The notes under the pieces: generated by a model
Seen by the model: the letters and a program-made list of their open reading frames with translations, nothing else
Told to the model about the DNA's origin: nothing
Database searches by the model: none
Assembly: GCF_029338235.1 (NCBI RefSeq)
Contig: NZ_CP119785.1
Span: 1,736,001 to 1,800,000 of the forward strand
Direction of reading: 5' to 3'
From: Haloarcula rara
Lineage (GTDB): Archaea; Halobacteriota; Halobacteria; Halobacteriales; Haloarculaceae
Length of the DNA stretch: 64,000 nucleotides
Part shown: in pieces, positions 32,886-41,576 of the stretch
Layout of the letters: each line of letters begins with the position of its first letter
How positions within the stretch are numbered: the first letter of the stretch is position 1
Position numbers and translations under genes: made by a program

Positions 32886-34190
32886 ATGCTCATCCGCAAC
32901 GCCACACTCGCGGACGGTCGACAGCGAGACGTCCGGGTGCGCGGCGAGACCATCGCCGAGGTGGGTCGGGGTCTCTCGGACGATGACGAGCGCACTATCG
33001 ACGTCTCGGGCAAACGGCTGTTCCCGGGGATGATAGACGCCCACGTCCACTTCCGACAGCCGGGATACCCCCACAAGGAGACGTGGGAGACGGGCTCCCG
33101 CGCCGCGGCCGCCGGCGGCGTGACCTGCGTGGTCGACCAGCCAAACACCGATCCGCCGACCGTCGACGGCGCCGCCTTCGACGACAAGGTCGAGTTCGCC
33201 GCGGACTCGATAATCGACTGGGGTATCAACGGCGGCGTCACGGCTGACTGGGACCCAGAGAGCCTCTTTTCGCGCCGGCTGTTCGCGCTGGGTGAGGTGT
33301 TCCTGGCCGATTCGACGGGCGATATGGGTATCGAGCGCGAGCTGTTCGAAGACGCCCTGGCCGCGGCGACCGACGCCGGCGTCACGGTGACGGTCCACGC
33401 CGAGGACGCCGACTATTTCAACGACGACGCGACGGTCCGGGACGACGCCGACGCCTGGAGCGCCTACCGGACGGCCGAAGCCGAGGAGCGGGCCGTCCGG
33501 CGGGCCTGCGACGCCGCCACCGAGGTCGGTGCCCGCATCCACATCGCCCACACCTCGACGCCGGAGGGCATCGACGTCGCCGCCGACGCGGGGATGACGA
33601 CGGAGGTCACCCCACACCACCTCCTGCTCTCCCGGCGGGACCTGCGCGAGCTGGACACCTACGGCCGGATGAACCCGCCGCTGCGCCGCGAGAAGCGACG
33701 GCGAGAGGTGTACGACCGGGTCGCTGACGGGACCGTCGACATGATTGCGACCGACCACGCGCCCCACACCGTCGAAGAAAAGGACGCCAGCATCTGGGAC
33801 GCCCCGTCCGGGGTGCCAGGCGTCGAGACGGTGCTCCCGCTGTTGCTCGCGGAGGCAGCCGACCCCGACACCGACCTGGGCTACGAGCGGGTGCGGGACC
33901 TGACCGCGGCCAACCCCGCGCGGGTGTTCGACATCCCCCAGAAGGGTGCCATCGAGCCCGGCAAGGACGCCGACCTCGTGCTGGTCGACACCACGGAGAC
34001 GACCGAGATTCGGGCCGACGAGCGCCACACCGACTGCGGCTGGACCCCCTTCGAGGGGTTCGACGCCGTCTTCCCGGAGTGGACGATGGTCCGGGGGACG
34101 ATGGTTTTCGAGCGTGATTCAGAGGGCGACGTGTTCTACGACCACGCGGGCGAGAACGTCCGCGACGCCGACGGCGAGCTGCTCGACTAG
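32886..34190 (+). CDS. pyrC: Dihydroorotase
   Basis: Cyclises carbamoyl-aspartate to dihydroorotate in pyrimidine synthesis. 434 aa, amidohydrolase barrel. Metal ligands: DAHVHFRQPG (His53, His55), VTVHAEDADY, IHIAHTSTPEG and ATDHAPHTVEEK. The Arg/Asn substrate motif is RQPGYPHKE. C-terminal beta sandwich ends LVLVDTTETTEI...GWTPFEGF. Type I-like single chain, length normal. Active enzyme expected. Confidence 0.96.
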   Translation: MLIRNATLADGRQRDVRVRGETIAEVGRGLSDDDERTIDVSGKRLFPGMIDAHVHFRQPGYPHKETWETGSRAAAAGGVTCVVDQPNTDPPTVDGAAFDDKVEFAADSIIDWGINGGVTADWDPESLFSRRLFALGEVFLADSTGDMGIERELFEDALAAATDAGVTVTVHAEDADYFNDDATVRDDADAWSAYRTAEAEERAVRRACDAATEVGARIHIAHTSTPEGIDVAADAGMTTEVTPHHLLLSRRDLRELDTYGRMNPPLRREKRRREVYDRVADGTVDMIATDHAPHTVEEKDASIWDAPSGVPGVETVLPLLLAEAADPDTDLGYERVRDLTAANPARVFDIPQKGAIEPGKDADLVLVDTTETTEIRADERHTDCGWTPFEGFDAVFPEWTMVRGTMVFERDSEGDVFYDHAGENVRDADGELLD

Positions 34191-34257
34191 TCAAACTATG
34201 TGCATCGATGGTGCACGACCCCGATGTGTTCTTGCTGCACACTGACCGATACCGGGT

Positions 34258-34437
34258 ATGGTACGCTGTGTTAACTGTGACAGGGAGTACGAGCACGAAC
34301 ACGAACTCGACCACGAGGTGGTCGACGAGGTCGAACTGGTCGAGCAGGACGACGGCCCGCCCCGGATGCAGATAGGCGTCGATTCCCACGACGTCTGGCG
34401 CTGCAAGGGGTGTGGCAAAGTGCTCGGCGTCCGCTAG
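34258..34437 (+). CDS. Small zinc-ribbon protein, 59 aa
   Basis: Reads MVRCVNCDREYEHEHELDHE then DVWRCKGCGKVLGVR. C4/C7 and C49/C52 give one Cys4 site at the two ends of a short acidic protein. Its last codons overlap the stop of the convergent gene at 34434 by 4 bp. Function unknown. Confidence 0.8.
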   Translation: MVRCVNCDREYEHEHELDHEVVDEVELVEQDDGPPRMQIGVDSHDVWRCKGCGKVLGVR

Positions 34438-34847
34438 GGCTGCTCCGTCTCGACTGTCTCTTCCGGCTCCTCGTCTTTTTCGAGTCGATAGGCCGGGACT
34501 GGCAGAAAGAAGCCGTAGACGGTCCGGTAGACGACGACCCCGGCGCCGCCGCCGGTCAGCGCCGCCGCGCTGACGACCGCGGTCGGGGCCGCCAGCACGA
34601 GGGCGAAGCCGACGCCGACGGCGACGGTCAGGAGGAAGGCCGCGACCGAGGCTACCTCGGGGTAGACCCCCGGGACCACGTCGTGTTCCGCGAGATACAC
34701 CGAGACGGCGATGCCGGCGGCGATGGTCACCCCCACCACCGGCACCGCCCGGACGGCCTCGCCCCCCCCGCTGAACAGTCCGGTGCCGAGCATGATGGCC
34801 GCCAGGAACAGGTCCGACTTCAGGACCGAGAGGCCCTCACTTCTCAT
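34434..34847 (-). CDS. Small multi-helix membrane protein
   Basis: 137 aa with about four hydrophobic segments (LKSDLFLAAIMLGTGLFSGG, VVGVTIAAGIAVSVYLA, VASVAAFLLTVAVGVGFALV, AALTGGGAGVVVYRTVYGFF) and an acidic tail DEEPEETVETEQP. The ATG at 34847 overlaps the end of the upstream DUF5806-type gene by 11 bp, so translational coupling is likely; a GTG seven codons earlier (34868) is an alternative. No family recognised. Confidence 0.75.
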   Translation of the reverse strand: MRSEGLSVLKSDLFLAAIMLGTGLFSGGGEAVRAVPVVGVTIAAGIAVSVYLAEHDVVPGVYPEVASVAAFLLTVAVGVGFALVLAAPTAVVSAAALTGGGAGVVVYRTVYGFFLPVPAYRLEKDEEPEETVETEQP

Positions 34848-35505
34848 CGACACCGAACTCGTGGCCACACTCGGGGCAACACACCTCGTCGTGGCGCAGT
34901 GCCGCCGAGTGTTCGCGCACTTCGCGCATCACCGTCGAGATGCGGTCCTCGGCCGCCATCTCCTCCTCGACGGCGAGGTCGACGCCCTCGACCTCCAGGA
35001 GGAACTTCGCGACCTCCGTCGACTCGTACATCACGTCGTCTAACTCCTCGGCGGTGAAGAAATCCGACATCGCGCCATAGAGGAAGGTCGCCCCGGCCTT
35101 GCGGACTTTCTCCTCGAAGGACGCACGAGCCTGGTTGACCGCCTGGGGCGTGTAGGTGTCGGTCATGAACGGGACCAGTTCGGGGAGGTTCTCGCCTATC
35201 TTGGTCATCTCGACGCCGGTCTCGGTCCGGAAGTCCGCACAGAGGCGGGCGATGGCCCACTCGCGGGCGGTGATGTAGGTCCGCTCGCGCAGGAACTCGT
35301 TGGCGCGGTCGTAGGTCCCACTCTCTATCTTGGTGAAACGTTCGTACTTCCGGACGTCCTCGGGGACTGCGGCCGGGTCCGTCGCGTCCGACCCGTCCGG
35401 CGAGGGTGACTGTGGCTCATCGGGCTCGCTCTCCTCGCCCGCGTCGTCGGGCTCGTGGGGCGAGACGACCCGTGTCGGCTCCTCGTCTTCCGGCGGCGGT
35501 GTCAT
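34837..35505 (-). CDS. Conserved haloarchaeal protein, DUF5806-like
   Basis: 222 aa. A low-complexity acidic, proline-rich leader (1-70) precedes a helical domain starting VRKYERFTKIESGTYDRAN, then LCADFRTETGVEMTKIGEN, VREHSAALRHDE and a final zinc-type VCCPECGHEFG. The family I recall as DUF5806 has no assigned function. Start MTPPPEDEEP at 35505; a longer frame adds an unrelated region. Confidence 0.78.
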   Translation of the reverse strand: MTPPPEDEEPTRVVSPHEPDDAGEESEPDEPQSPSPDGSDATDPAAVPEDVRKYERFTKIESGTYDRANEFLRERTYITAREWAIARLCADFRTETGVEMTKIGENLPELVPFMTDTYTPQAVNQARASFEEKVRKAGATFLYGAMSDFFTAEELDDVMYESTEVAKFLLEVEGVDLAVEEEMAAEDRISTVMREVREHSAALRHDEVCCPECGHEFGVDEK

Positions 35506-35652
35506 GGCTGTCCGTGTGTGCCCCCGGCGAAAAAGCGTATCGCCCCGCTCCGTCGCCTGACTTCCTCGCCCGGCCGAGACCCCGGGTAACGTGTCGCACA
35601 GCCTGCAGGACGTGCCACAGGGATTTTTGACAGATGACGGGAATGGCCCTAC

Positions 35653-36024
35653 ATGGACATTCTGCTCGGTGTTGGTGGGAGTGAGCTGTCGTACCACGCA
35701 CTGGAGGAGACCGTCGAACGCGCACAGGCAACCGGTGACGAACTGACCGTCGCGATCTTCCACAACGAGGAGGTGAGCGCGGACGCTGAGGAGATACGGG
35801 AGCGTGTCGAGACGACACTCGCAGAGACAGACTTCGACGCGACGATACGCCGACTGGAGGGCGACTCGCCCGGGAGCGAACTCGTCTCGATGGCCGAGAG
35901 CGACGGGTTCGACCGAATCGTCCTGGGCGGCGGCGAACGGTCGACGCTCGGCAAGATACAGCTCGGCGCTATCGTCGAGTTCGTGCTGTTGAACTCCCAG
36001 ACCCCGGTGACTCTCATCCGATGA
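35653..36024 (+). CDS. Universal stress protein (UspA fold)
   Basis: 123 aa, Rossmann-like UspA fold: MDILLGVGGSELSYHALEE, FDRIVLGGGERSTLGKIQLG and VLLNSQTPVTLIR. The nucleotide loop G-2x-G-9x-G is only approximate. Its stop overlaps the GNAT start (ATGA), forming a two-gene operon. Stress-linked nucleotide binding is the family role; targets unknown. Confidence 0.88.
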   Translation: MDILLGVGGSELSYHALEETVERAQATGDELTVAIFHNEEVSADAEEIRERVETTLAETDFDATIRRLEGDSPGSELVSMAESDGFDRIVLGGGERSTLGKIQLGAIVEFVLLNSQTPVTLIR

Positions 36025-36542
36025 CGCGCGACTATCCGGACGAACCGGCCGACAAGTTCCCGGGACCGCCCCGGACCGTCACCGACCGGGAGGGCCGCGA
36101 GGTGGAGCTACTGGCGGCCGACGCCAGCGACCACGACGGCGTCCTCGAGATGTACCTCTCTTTCGACCCGGCCGACCGGGCACAGGGCATCCCGCCGGCC
36201 CGGGAGGAGGCTATCGAGGACTGGCTCGACACCATCCTCGGCGAGGACACGCTGAACGTCGTCGCGGTCCACGAGGGCAGCGTCGTCGGACACGCGACGC
36301 TGGTGCCGGACCGCCACGGCGAGCACGAGCTCGCCATCTTCGTCCTCCAGCCCTTCCAGGGGGCCGGTATCGGCACCAACCTCGTCGAGACGCTGCTGGG
36401 GCTGGCCCAGTCCGAGGGGCTGGAGAAGGTGTGGCTGACTGTCGAGCGGTGGAACGACCCCGCGGTCGCGCTGTACAAGAAGGTCGGGTTCGAGACGACC
36501 GAGGCCGAGAGTTTCGAAATCGAGATGAGTATCCTGCTCTAG
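36021..36542 (+). CDS. GNAT-family N-acetyltransferase
   Basis: 173 aa. Acetyl-CoA loop QPFQGAGIGTNLVETLL (Q/R-x-x-G-x-G/A), preceded by VVAVHEGSVVGHATLVPD and followed by VERWNDPAVALYKKVGFE, the usual C-terminal motif. Substrate unknown. Co-translated with the UspA gene upstream, and convergent with another UspA gene whose stop overlaps by 4 bp. Confidence 0.9.
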   Translation: MTRDYPDEPADKFPGPPRTVTDREGREVELLAADASDHDGVLEMYLSFDPADRAQGIPPAREEAIEDWLDTILGEDTLNVVAVHEGSVVGHATLVPDRHGEHELAIFVLQPFQGAGIGTNLVETLLGLAQSEGLEKVWLTVERWNDPAVALYKKVGFETTEAESFEIEMSILL

Positions 36543-36979
36543 ACGGACAGCACCGGCTGGCTGGCGTATTCGAGCACGTAGGTGGCCGCGCGGCCGACGG
36601 CGTCCTCGCTGTTTGGAGACCGCGGGATGACCAGGAAGTCCGCCTCGACGTCTTCGGCCACGTCGAGGACGACGCTGCCGGGGTTTTGCATCAACCGCTT
36701 CTGGGAGAACGCCGTCGCCGTCGAGGTGTCGAGCGTGACGTCGTGGCCCAGTTCGTGGGAGCGCTCGCGCACCCGCTGGCTGAACGCCCGGTGGTCCTGT
36801 GCGACCGACTCGGCGTCGACGGTCCCCTTGTCGATGTCTCGCCGGAGCCGTTCGTCCAGCACGAACAGGAGGTGGAGGCTGGCGTCGTACCGCTCGGCGA
36901 TAGCGGTCGCGTACTCCGCGGCTTGCTCGGACCGGTCGCTCCCGTCGACCGGGACGAGCACGAGGTCGATGTCCATCAT
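36539..36979 (-). CDS. Universal stress protein
   Basis: 146 aa. N-terminus IDLVLVPVDGSDRSEQAAEY is the UspA nucleotide strand, later DVEADFLVIPRSPNSEDAV and VLEYASQPVLSV. The loop G-2x-G-9x-G is not preserved, so ATP binding is uncertain. Two tandem ATGs (36979, 36976) are possible starts. Divergent from another UspA gene at 37082 over a symmetrical promoter region. Confidence 0.88.
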   Translation of the reverse strand: MMDIDLVLVPVDGSDRSEQAAEYATAIAERYDASLHLLFVLDERLRRDIDKGTVDAESVAQDHRAFSQRVRERSHELGHDVTLDTSTATAFSQKRLMQNPGSVVLDVAEDVEADFLVIPRSPNSEDAVGRAATYVLEYASQPVLSV

Positions 36980-36998
36980 AACAGTCTGTGACCGGGCC

Positions 36999-37060
36999 GG
37001 GCAAAAAGCCATCCATCGCTCGCAGCGGGCCGTGGCGACCGATGAGGTGGCTTTTTGCCC
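36999..37060. promoter_or_regulatory. Symmetrical promoter region of divergent UspA genes
   Basis: A perfect 13-bp inverted repeat GGGCAAAAAGCCA (36999-37011) / TGGCTTTTTGCCC (37048-37060) lies about 20 bp from each start (36979 and 37082). The T-run occupies the TATA position on each strand, so the two genes have mirror-image core promoters. Confidence 0.6.
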
Positions 37061-37081
37061 GTCGGCCGACCAGAGACAGGT

Positions 37082-37552
37082 ATGTTCGATACGGTGGTCA
37101 TCGCGACGGACGGCTCGGGGAGCGCACAGCGGGCCGTCGAAGCCGCGCTCGACCTCGCGGGGAAGTTCGACGCGACCGTCCACGCGCTGTACGTCGTCGA
37201 CGAGGGCGAAGTCGAGTCCACGCCCGACGACGTCCGCGACGTGCTGGAACGGGCCCTCGCGACGACCGGCGGCCGTGCGCTCTCTTTCGTCCGGGAGGCG
37301 GCGACGAGCGACGGCGAGACCGAGGCCGACGTCGTCACCGCGGTCCGCGAGGGCGAGCCAGCCGCGGAGATACAGGCCTACGCCGAGGAGGTCGAGGCCG
37401 ACCTCATCGCGACCGGGACCCGTGGTCGCCACGGCGAGCACGCGTTCCTCCTGGGAAGCGTCGCCGAGGAGGTCGTCCGCCACGCCCCGATGCCCGTGCT
37501 GTCGGTCCGCCAGCTGGAGGGCGAGGCAAACCCCGAACGCCAGGACGTCTGA
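37082..37552 (+). CDS. Universal stress protein, ATP-binding type
   Basis: 156 aa. MFDTVVIATDGSGSAQRAVE, then VEADLIATGTRGRHGEHAF and LLGSVAEEVVRHAPMPVLSV. This one keeps the complete nucleotide loop G-2x-G-9x-G-S, so ATP binding is likely, unlike its two neighbours. Its start follows a TTTTTGCCC box by about 21 bp. Third UspA protein in 2 kb. Confidence 0.92.
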   Translation: MFDTVVIATDGSGSAQRAVEAALDLAGKFDATVHALYVVDEGEVESTPDDVRDVLERALATTGGRALSFVREAATSDGETEADVVTAVREGEPAAEIQAYAEEVEADLIATGTRGRHGEHAFLLGSVAEEVVRHAPMPVLSVRQLEGEANPERQDV

Positions 37553-37599
37553 CAACAGGACCGCTGAAGACTCGCGACGCTCACCTTCGTGCTCCGGGG

Positions 37600-37684
37600 T
37601 TCGCGTGGCGAACCCTGGACCGCTGGCACGTCGCGTTGCTCCGTGCCATGCTCCAGCGTTCACACCACGAACGCTGGACCGCCG
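37600..37684. repeat. Hairpins in the 37553-37715 spacer
   Basis: Two near-copies of a gene-like palindrome: GGTTCGCGTGGCGAACC (about 37601-37617) and CAGCGTTC...GAACGCTG (about 37652-37677), each followed by GGACCGC. The spacer between the UspA and DHH genes otherwise shows no coding signal. Confidence 0.5.
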
Positions 37685-37715
37685 GACTCATTGCCGCTGA
37701 CTGGCAGGTGTAGGC

Positions 37716-38807
37716 ATGGACGACTGGCTCATCGACGACGACCGCCTCTCTATCGGCCGCAAATCAGTACTGCCCGGTGAGGGGTTTTTCTACCCGGATT
37801 CGTTCGAGGAGGAGAAGAGAGAAGCCGAAGCCGCCGAGACGCTCGCCGACGCCGGCGTCGTAGTCATCGCCGACCCGGACGCCGACGGGCTCGCCTGTAC
37901 GGCGCTGGTTCGTGAGGCCCATGGTGAGGGTGCACTGCTCCCCGCGGGCCCGCACAACCTCCAGGAGGCGCTGGCGTGGGCCGCTGACTACGGCGAGCCC
38001 GACGCGACCGTCTACGTCTGTGACCTCTGTCCGGACAGCGAGGCGGACCTGGGCGCGCTCGACAATCTCGTCGAGCGAGTCGAGCACGTCGCCTGGTTCG
38101 ACCACCACCAGTGGGACGACGCCCTCGGTGATATCGTCGACGACGCGGGCGTCGAGCGCACCGTGGGCGACTCCGAGGCGGTCTGTACGGCCGACGTGGC
38201 CCTCGAACAGCTCGACTACGACTTCGCCGACCAGTGGGCCGAACTCGCCGCGGTGACGCGTGACCACGACCTCTGGATTCGCGACGACGAGCGTAGCGAC
38301 GACCTCGCCGACTTTGCCTACTGGGCCGAACCCGAGGAGTACATCGAGGCCGTCGCCGAGCACGGGCCCGACCTCTCGACGCCGGTTCACGACTTCCTCG
38401 CGGAGAAGCGCGTCGAGAAGGAGGCGCTCATCGAGAAGGCCGTCGAACGGGCCGAACTGCGCGACGTCGGCGAGTGGACCGTCGGTGTCACCTACGGCCG
38501 CTGTTCGCAAAACGAGGTCGCCGAGGCGCTGCGCGAGCGGGGCGCCGACGCCGCCGTCATCGTCAAACCCGCCGGCTCGGCCTCGATTCGGGGCACCGAG
38601 AACTTCGAGCGGGCCCACGAGGTCGCCCGGCAGGTCAACGGCGGTGGCCACCCGAAAGCGGCGGGCTGCAAGCCCGACATCTACGACGACATGATGGACT
38701 ACGCCCACCACTGGACGACCAACGGGGCGGTCGCGAAACAGGCCATCGTCGACGCGTTCAAGCGGCTGCCCGAGGAGGAAGACGAAGGCGTGGATTCGGA
38801 GCGGTAG
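37716..38807 (+). CDS. DHH-family phosphoesterase
   Basis: 363 aa. DHH catalytic motifs: VIADPDADGLACTAL, VYVCDLCPDS, VAWFDHHQWDD and the C-terminal DHHA1 motif QVNGGGHPKAAGC. Such enzymes cleave phosphodiester bonds in short oligonucleotides, cyclic dinucleotides or nanoRNA. The substrate is not readable. Start ATG at 37716; an AT-rich block GGGGTTTTTCTACCC lies inside the coding region, so no promoter is inferred from it. Confidence 0.92.
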   Translation: MDDWLIDDDRLSIGRKSVLPGEGFFYPDSFEEEKREAEAAETLADAGVVVIADPDADGLACTALVREAHGEGALLPAGPHNLQEALAWAADYGEPDATVYVCDLCPDSEADLGALDNLVERVEHVAWFDHHQWDDALGDIVDDAGVERTVGDSEAVCTADVALEQLDYDFADQWAELAAVTRDHDLWIRDDERSDDLADFAYWAEPEEYIEAVAEHGPDLSTPVHDFLAEKRVEKEALIEKAVERAELRDVGEWTVGVTYGRCSQNEVAEALRERGADAAVIVKPAGSASIRGTENFERAHEVARQVNGGGHPKAAGCKPDIYDDMMDYAHHWTTNGAVAKQAIVDAFKRLPEEEDEGVDSER

Positions 38808-38824
38808 CCACGAAACACTGATAT

Positions 38825-38840
38825 ATGTCAAATTCGACAT
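38825..38840. promoter_or_regulatory. Near-perfect palindrome upstream of a membrane protein gene
   Basis: ATGTCAAATTCGACAT: arms ATGTC/GACAT with one centre mismatch, 13 bp before the ATG at 38854 and next to the TATA-like CTGATATATG. Fits an operator that would block transcription start. Confidence 0.5.
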
Positions 38841-38853
38841 CAGCTACCACAAG

Positions 38854-39294
38854 ATGTCGATTGCTCGTCTCCGGCGCCACGCCGACGGTGTGGACGTGGC
38901 TGGCACGTTCGTCAACGCGGCCGTCGTCGGCGCGACGCTGTACGTGCTCGACGGCTCCCCCCGCTATGCCGCCGTGACTGCCGCGGGCTTCCTGATACTC
39001 ACTCTCGCAGCATCGCTCGCTGACGCCGTCGTCGGCGACTACGCCGGCAACGCGCTGTTCGGCGTCGTCGTCCTCGTCGGGGCCGTCTACTTCGCGACGC
39101 TCGGCTCGGTCTGGTTCCCCGTCGCGCTGGTCGTCGTCGGTGGGTGGCTGCTCATCGACGGCGTCCAGCATCTCCGTTATAGCGTGACCCGCGACGAGGT
39201 CGGCGTGCCGTACCGCCACGACGGGAGCGCGCTCACCGGACTCCCGAAAGCGCTGCTCGTGAGACTCGCCGAACCGTTCCTGCTGTCCGCGTAG
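38854..39294 (+). CDS. Multi-pass membrane protein of unknown function
   Basis: 146 aa with four hydrophobic segments: about 16-35, 41-62, 67-87 and 88-108, then a charged cytosolic tail with VPYRHDGSALTGLPKALLVRL. No family recognised. A strong TATA element GATATATG lies 27-33 bp upstream, overlapped by a palindrome, so it is probably a tightly regulated gene. Confidence 0.78.
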   Translation: MSIARLRRHADGVDVAGTFVNAAVVGATLYVLDGSPRYAAVTAAGFLILTLAASLADAVVGDYAGNALFGVVVLVGAVYFATLGSVWFPVALVVVGGWLLIDGVQHLRYSVTRDEVGVPYRHDGSALTGLPKALLVRLAEPFLLSA

Positions 39295-39295
39295 C

Positions 39296-39727
39296 CTACC
39301 CCTCGACGACCCACTTGTCGGAGTAGCGCTCCCCGCAGGCACAGACCGCGTAGGCGTGGATGACGTCGCCCTCGGCATACAAGCCGCCGACCTCTTCGTT
39401 CTGTTCCTCGGCGAACGCGAAGACGAACTTCGTCGTGTGGTTCTCCTCGGGTTCCTCCTCGGCGATGGGGCAGTTCGCGTCGGTGCAGTCGTCGTGAACG
39501 TCGCCCTCGGTCTTCATCGCCTGCTGGGCCAGCCCCATCGGATCGATGCCGGTTGCCGACTGGAAGGCGTCACGACCGTTGTCGCCGGGTAGCACCAGCA
39601 CCAGCCCGTCGTCGACCGGGTCGGCGTACTCAGAAAGCGCTCCGGGGTTCGAGACGGCGTCCTCGTGGAGGAAAAAGAGCACGTCGTCCGGTCGCTCGCC
39701 CGCCAGGAACTCGGCGTGGTTGCTCAT
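39296..39727 (-). CDS. Conserved haloarchaeal protein, DUF5807-like
   Basis: 143 aa. MSNHAEFLAGERPDDVLFFL, DDGLVLVLPGDNGRDAFQSA, then cysteines DDCTDANCP and YAVCACGERY, which could bind a metal. I recall this as DUF5807; no function is known. Convergent with the membrane gene upstream, 1 bp apart. Confidence 0.78.
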   Translation of the reverse strand: MSNHAEFLAGERPDDVLFFLHEDAVSNPGALSEYADPVDDGLVLVLPGDNGRDAFQSATGIDPMGLAQQAMKTEGDVHDDCTDANCPIAEEEPEENHTTKFVFAFAEEQNEEVGGLYAEGDVIHAYAVCACGERYSDKWVVEG

Positions 39728-39809
39728 ACGGGTGAGAGTCGGCCACCGCCCAAAAGTCACCCGCTCTGGCCGCCCCCATAGTTTTGCCTCGACCGCCGGT
39801 AGACCGGGT

Positions 39810-40232
39810 ATGTCCGAACTCAGCGACTACGTCACGGATATCGTCCACGAACCGACCCAGACCCAGGGGACGGGGGTCGACCTCACCGTCGCCAAGATAT
39901 ACGAGGTGGTCGCACCCGGTCGCATCGATTTCGGCGGCGGCGAACTCGAACCGGCTACAACGGTGCCACACAAGAGCGAGAAGCGCGACCCCGACGACGA
40001 CTACGAGTGGTGGTCGCTGGACGCGGGCCAGTATCTCCTCGAGTACAACGAGTCACTGACGGGCGAGACGACCGTGACGGTCCAGCCACGGACCGAACTG
40101 CTTGAACGCGGGGCGACCCATCCGACGCTGCACGTCGAGGCGCTACCACGACTCCCGCTGACGGTCGGCGGCGCGGGGCTGAAACTGAAAGCGAACGCTC
40201 GCGTGAGTACTATCGTCGCCGCGGATACGTAG
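39810..40232 (+). CDS. dUTPase/dCTP-deaminase superfamily protein
   Basis: 140 aa. The beta-barrel signature is visible in APGRIDFGGGELEPAT, WWSLDAGQYLLEYNESL and LTVGGAGLKLKANARVS. It is closest to the haloarchaeal DCD-domain proteins. Likely removes dUTP or deaminates dCTP, but a complete set of catalytic residues cannot be confirmed by eye. A GTTTTGCC box lies about 25 bp upstream of the ATG. Confidence 0.78.
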   Translation: MSELSDYVTDIVHEPTQTQGTGVDLTVAKIYEVVAPGRIDFGGGELEPATTVPHKSEKRDPDDDYEWWSLDAGQYLLEYNESLTGETTVTVQPRTELLERGATHPTLHVEALPRLPLTVGGAGLKLKANARVSTIVAADT

Positions 40233-40263
40233 GCGACGAGCGCACCGGCGACGGTCGCAGTCG

Positions 40264-40524
40264 TCAGTCGTCGGCGGGAGCGAAGCTGTCCGAGGCCGAC
40301 GCGCTCGTCGCGTCGACAGAGACTGGTTCTAGGTTGTCGGCGGCGCGGGTCAGCGACTCGGAGGCAGCGCGCTGGGTCTCGCCACAGCGCTCCGTCGACA
40401 GCTGGAGGTCGTCGACGGCGCGGTTCAGCGCCCGGACGCTCCGGCTCAGTCCGTCGGCGGAGTTCGAGAGCGACGTCAGGGTGGTTCCGAGGGTTTCGTG
40501 GTCGGCGTCGGTAGTGTGAGTCAT
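40264..40524 (-). CDS. Small helical protein, 86 aa
   Basis: MTHTTDADHETLGTTLTSLS then RALNRAVDDLQLSTER, RAASESLTRAADNLE: a Ser/Thr-rich amphipathic helical protein without a recognised domain. Lies alone between the dUTPase-like gene and S6e. Coding confidence is moderate, based on clean frame and codon use. Confidence 0.6.
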   Translation of the reverse strand: MTHTTDADHETLGTTLTSLSNSADGLSRSVRALNRAVDDLQLSTERCGETQRAASESLTRAADNLEPVSVDATSASASDSFAPADD

Positions 40525-40681
40525 CGTAATACCTACTTGTCACTGCAGGTGCCTGCCGGTTACACCTAACTAGTAAGCAAATATGGCGGCTAGACAACAT
40601 TATTTGTCATGCTTTCAGCTGTTCTCCCGCTCTCGCGGACGGTTCGATGCGTTTTTGACGCGCGATGGACTGGACTGACGT

Positions 40682-41068
40682 ATGGCTGAATTCACGGTCG
40701 CCGTCTCCGATCCGGAGAGCGGCCACACGTATCAAGTCGAGGTCGACGGACAGGACGCGAACCGCTTTATCGGTCGCGAGCTCGGCGACGAGGTCGACGG
40801 CGGCGCCGTCGGTCTCGACGGCTACACGCTCGAACTGACCGGTGGCTCCGACACGGCGGGCCGACCGATGCGCCCGGACGTCCGCGGCGTCGCCACCAAG
40901 TCCATCATGTCCGACGGCGGCATCGGCTTCGAGCCGACCACCGACGGCGAGCGCAAACGCATCACCATCCGCGGTCGCGAGGTCAGCGACGAGACCCGTC
41001 AGATCAACGCGAAAATCGTCGGGCGCGGCAGCGACGACGTCGACGAGCTGCTCGGCGCCGACGAGTGA
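40682..41068 (+). CDS. rps6e: 30S ribosomal protein S6e
   Basis: 128 aa, short archaeal S6e. [50 protein letters not shown] and [21 protein letters not shown] are the family blocks. It binds the small ribosomal subunit. A GCGTTTTTGACG box lies about 25 bp before the ATG. Followed closely by a haloarchaeal protein that often accompanies it. Confidence 0.97.
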   Translation: MAEFTVAVSDPESGHTYQVEVDGQDANRFIGRELGDEVDGGAVGLDGYTLELTGGSDTAGRPMRPDVRGVATKSIMSDGGIGFEPTTDGERKRITIRGREVSDETRQINAKIVGRGSDDVDELLGADE

Positions 41069-41147
41069 GCGGGACCGCTGTAGCCCGGTCCAGTACCGCA
41101 GCGACCGTCGGGTCGGCCCGTCCCGGGACGCCGGCACGCGTACGCCG

Positions 41148-41576
41148 ATGAGCGAGCGCGTCCCCAGTGACCACGACGCGGTCGACACCCATCGCGTCGC
41201 CATCGAGGCCGTCGGCCGCACCGGCCGCCCGCGCGTTGTGCTCCCCGACGCTGTCGGCCTGGAGGACGGCGACGTCGTCACGCTCGCACTCGACGGCGAC
41301 GACTACGAGGCCCGCGTCGAGACCAGCCTCGACGGCGACTTGGTCGTCACGCACGTCACCGACAACCGCCGGCTGGCCCGCGAACGCGACGGCGAGAACC
41401 GCCTCGCCGAGTGGGTCGCCGACGCCACGGTCTCGGTCGGCGGCTCGGCCCACTTCGACGTCGTCACCGAGTGCCACCAGTACGGCCTGCGAACGCCCGG
41501 CAAACGCGTCGTCTACACCGCGACCGAGGCGCCGGACTCGTCGCTTTCGGACATCGCGAGCGACCTCGACGGCTGA
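41148..41576 (+). CDS. Conserved haloarchaeal protein downstream of S6e
   Basis: 142 aa starting MSERVPSDHDAVDTHRVAIE. Beta-rich, with RPRVVLPDAVGLEDGDVVTL, YEARVETSLDGDLVVTHVTD and TPGKRVVYTATEA, resembling a small barrel fold with a repeated strand pattern (AbrB/translation-protein-like). I do not assign a function. Positioned 79 bp after rps6e and probably co-expressed. Confidence 0.75.
   Translation: MSERVPSDHDAVDTHRVAIEAVGRTGRPRVVLPDAVGLEDGDVVTLALDGDDYEARVETSLDGDLVVTHVTDNRRLARERDGENRLAEWVADATVSVGGSAHFDVVTECHQYGLRTPGKRVVYTATEAPDSSLSDIASDLDG

Noticed and set aside
32163..34028. A 621-codon minus-strand frame opposite pyrC and the lipoate-ligase-like gene
   Set aside because: Antisense artefact of GC-rich third positions; both plus-strand genes carry clear family motifs.
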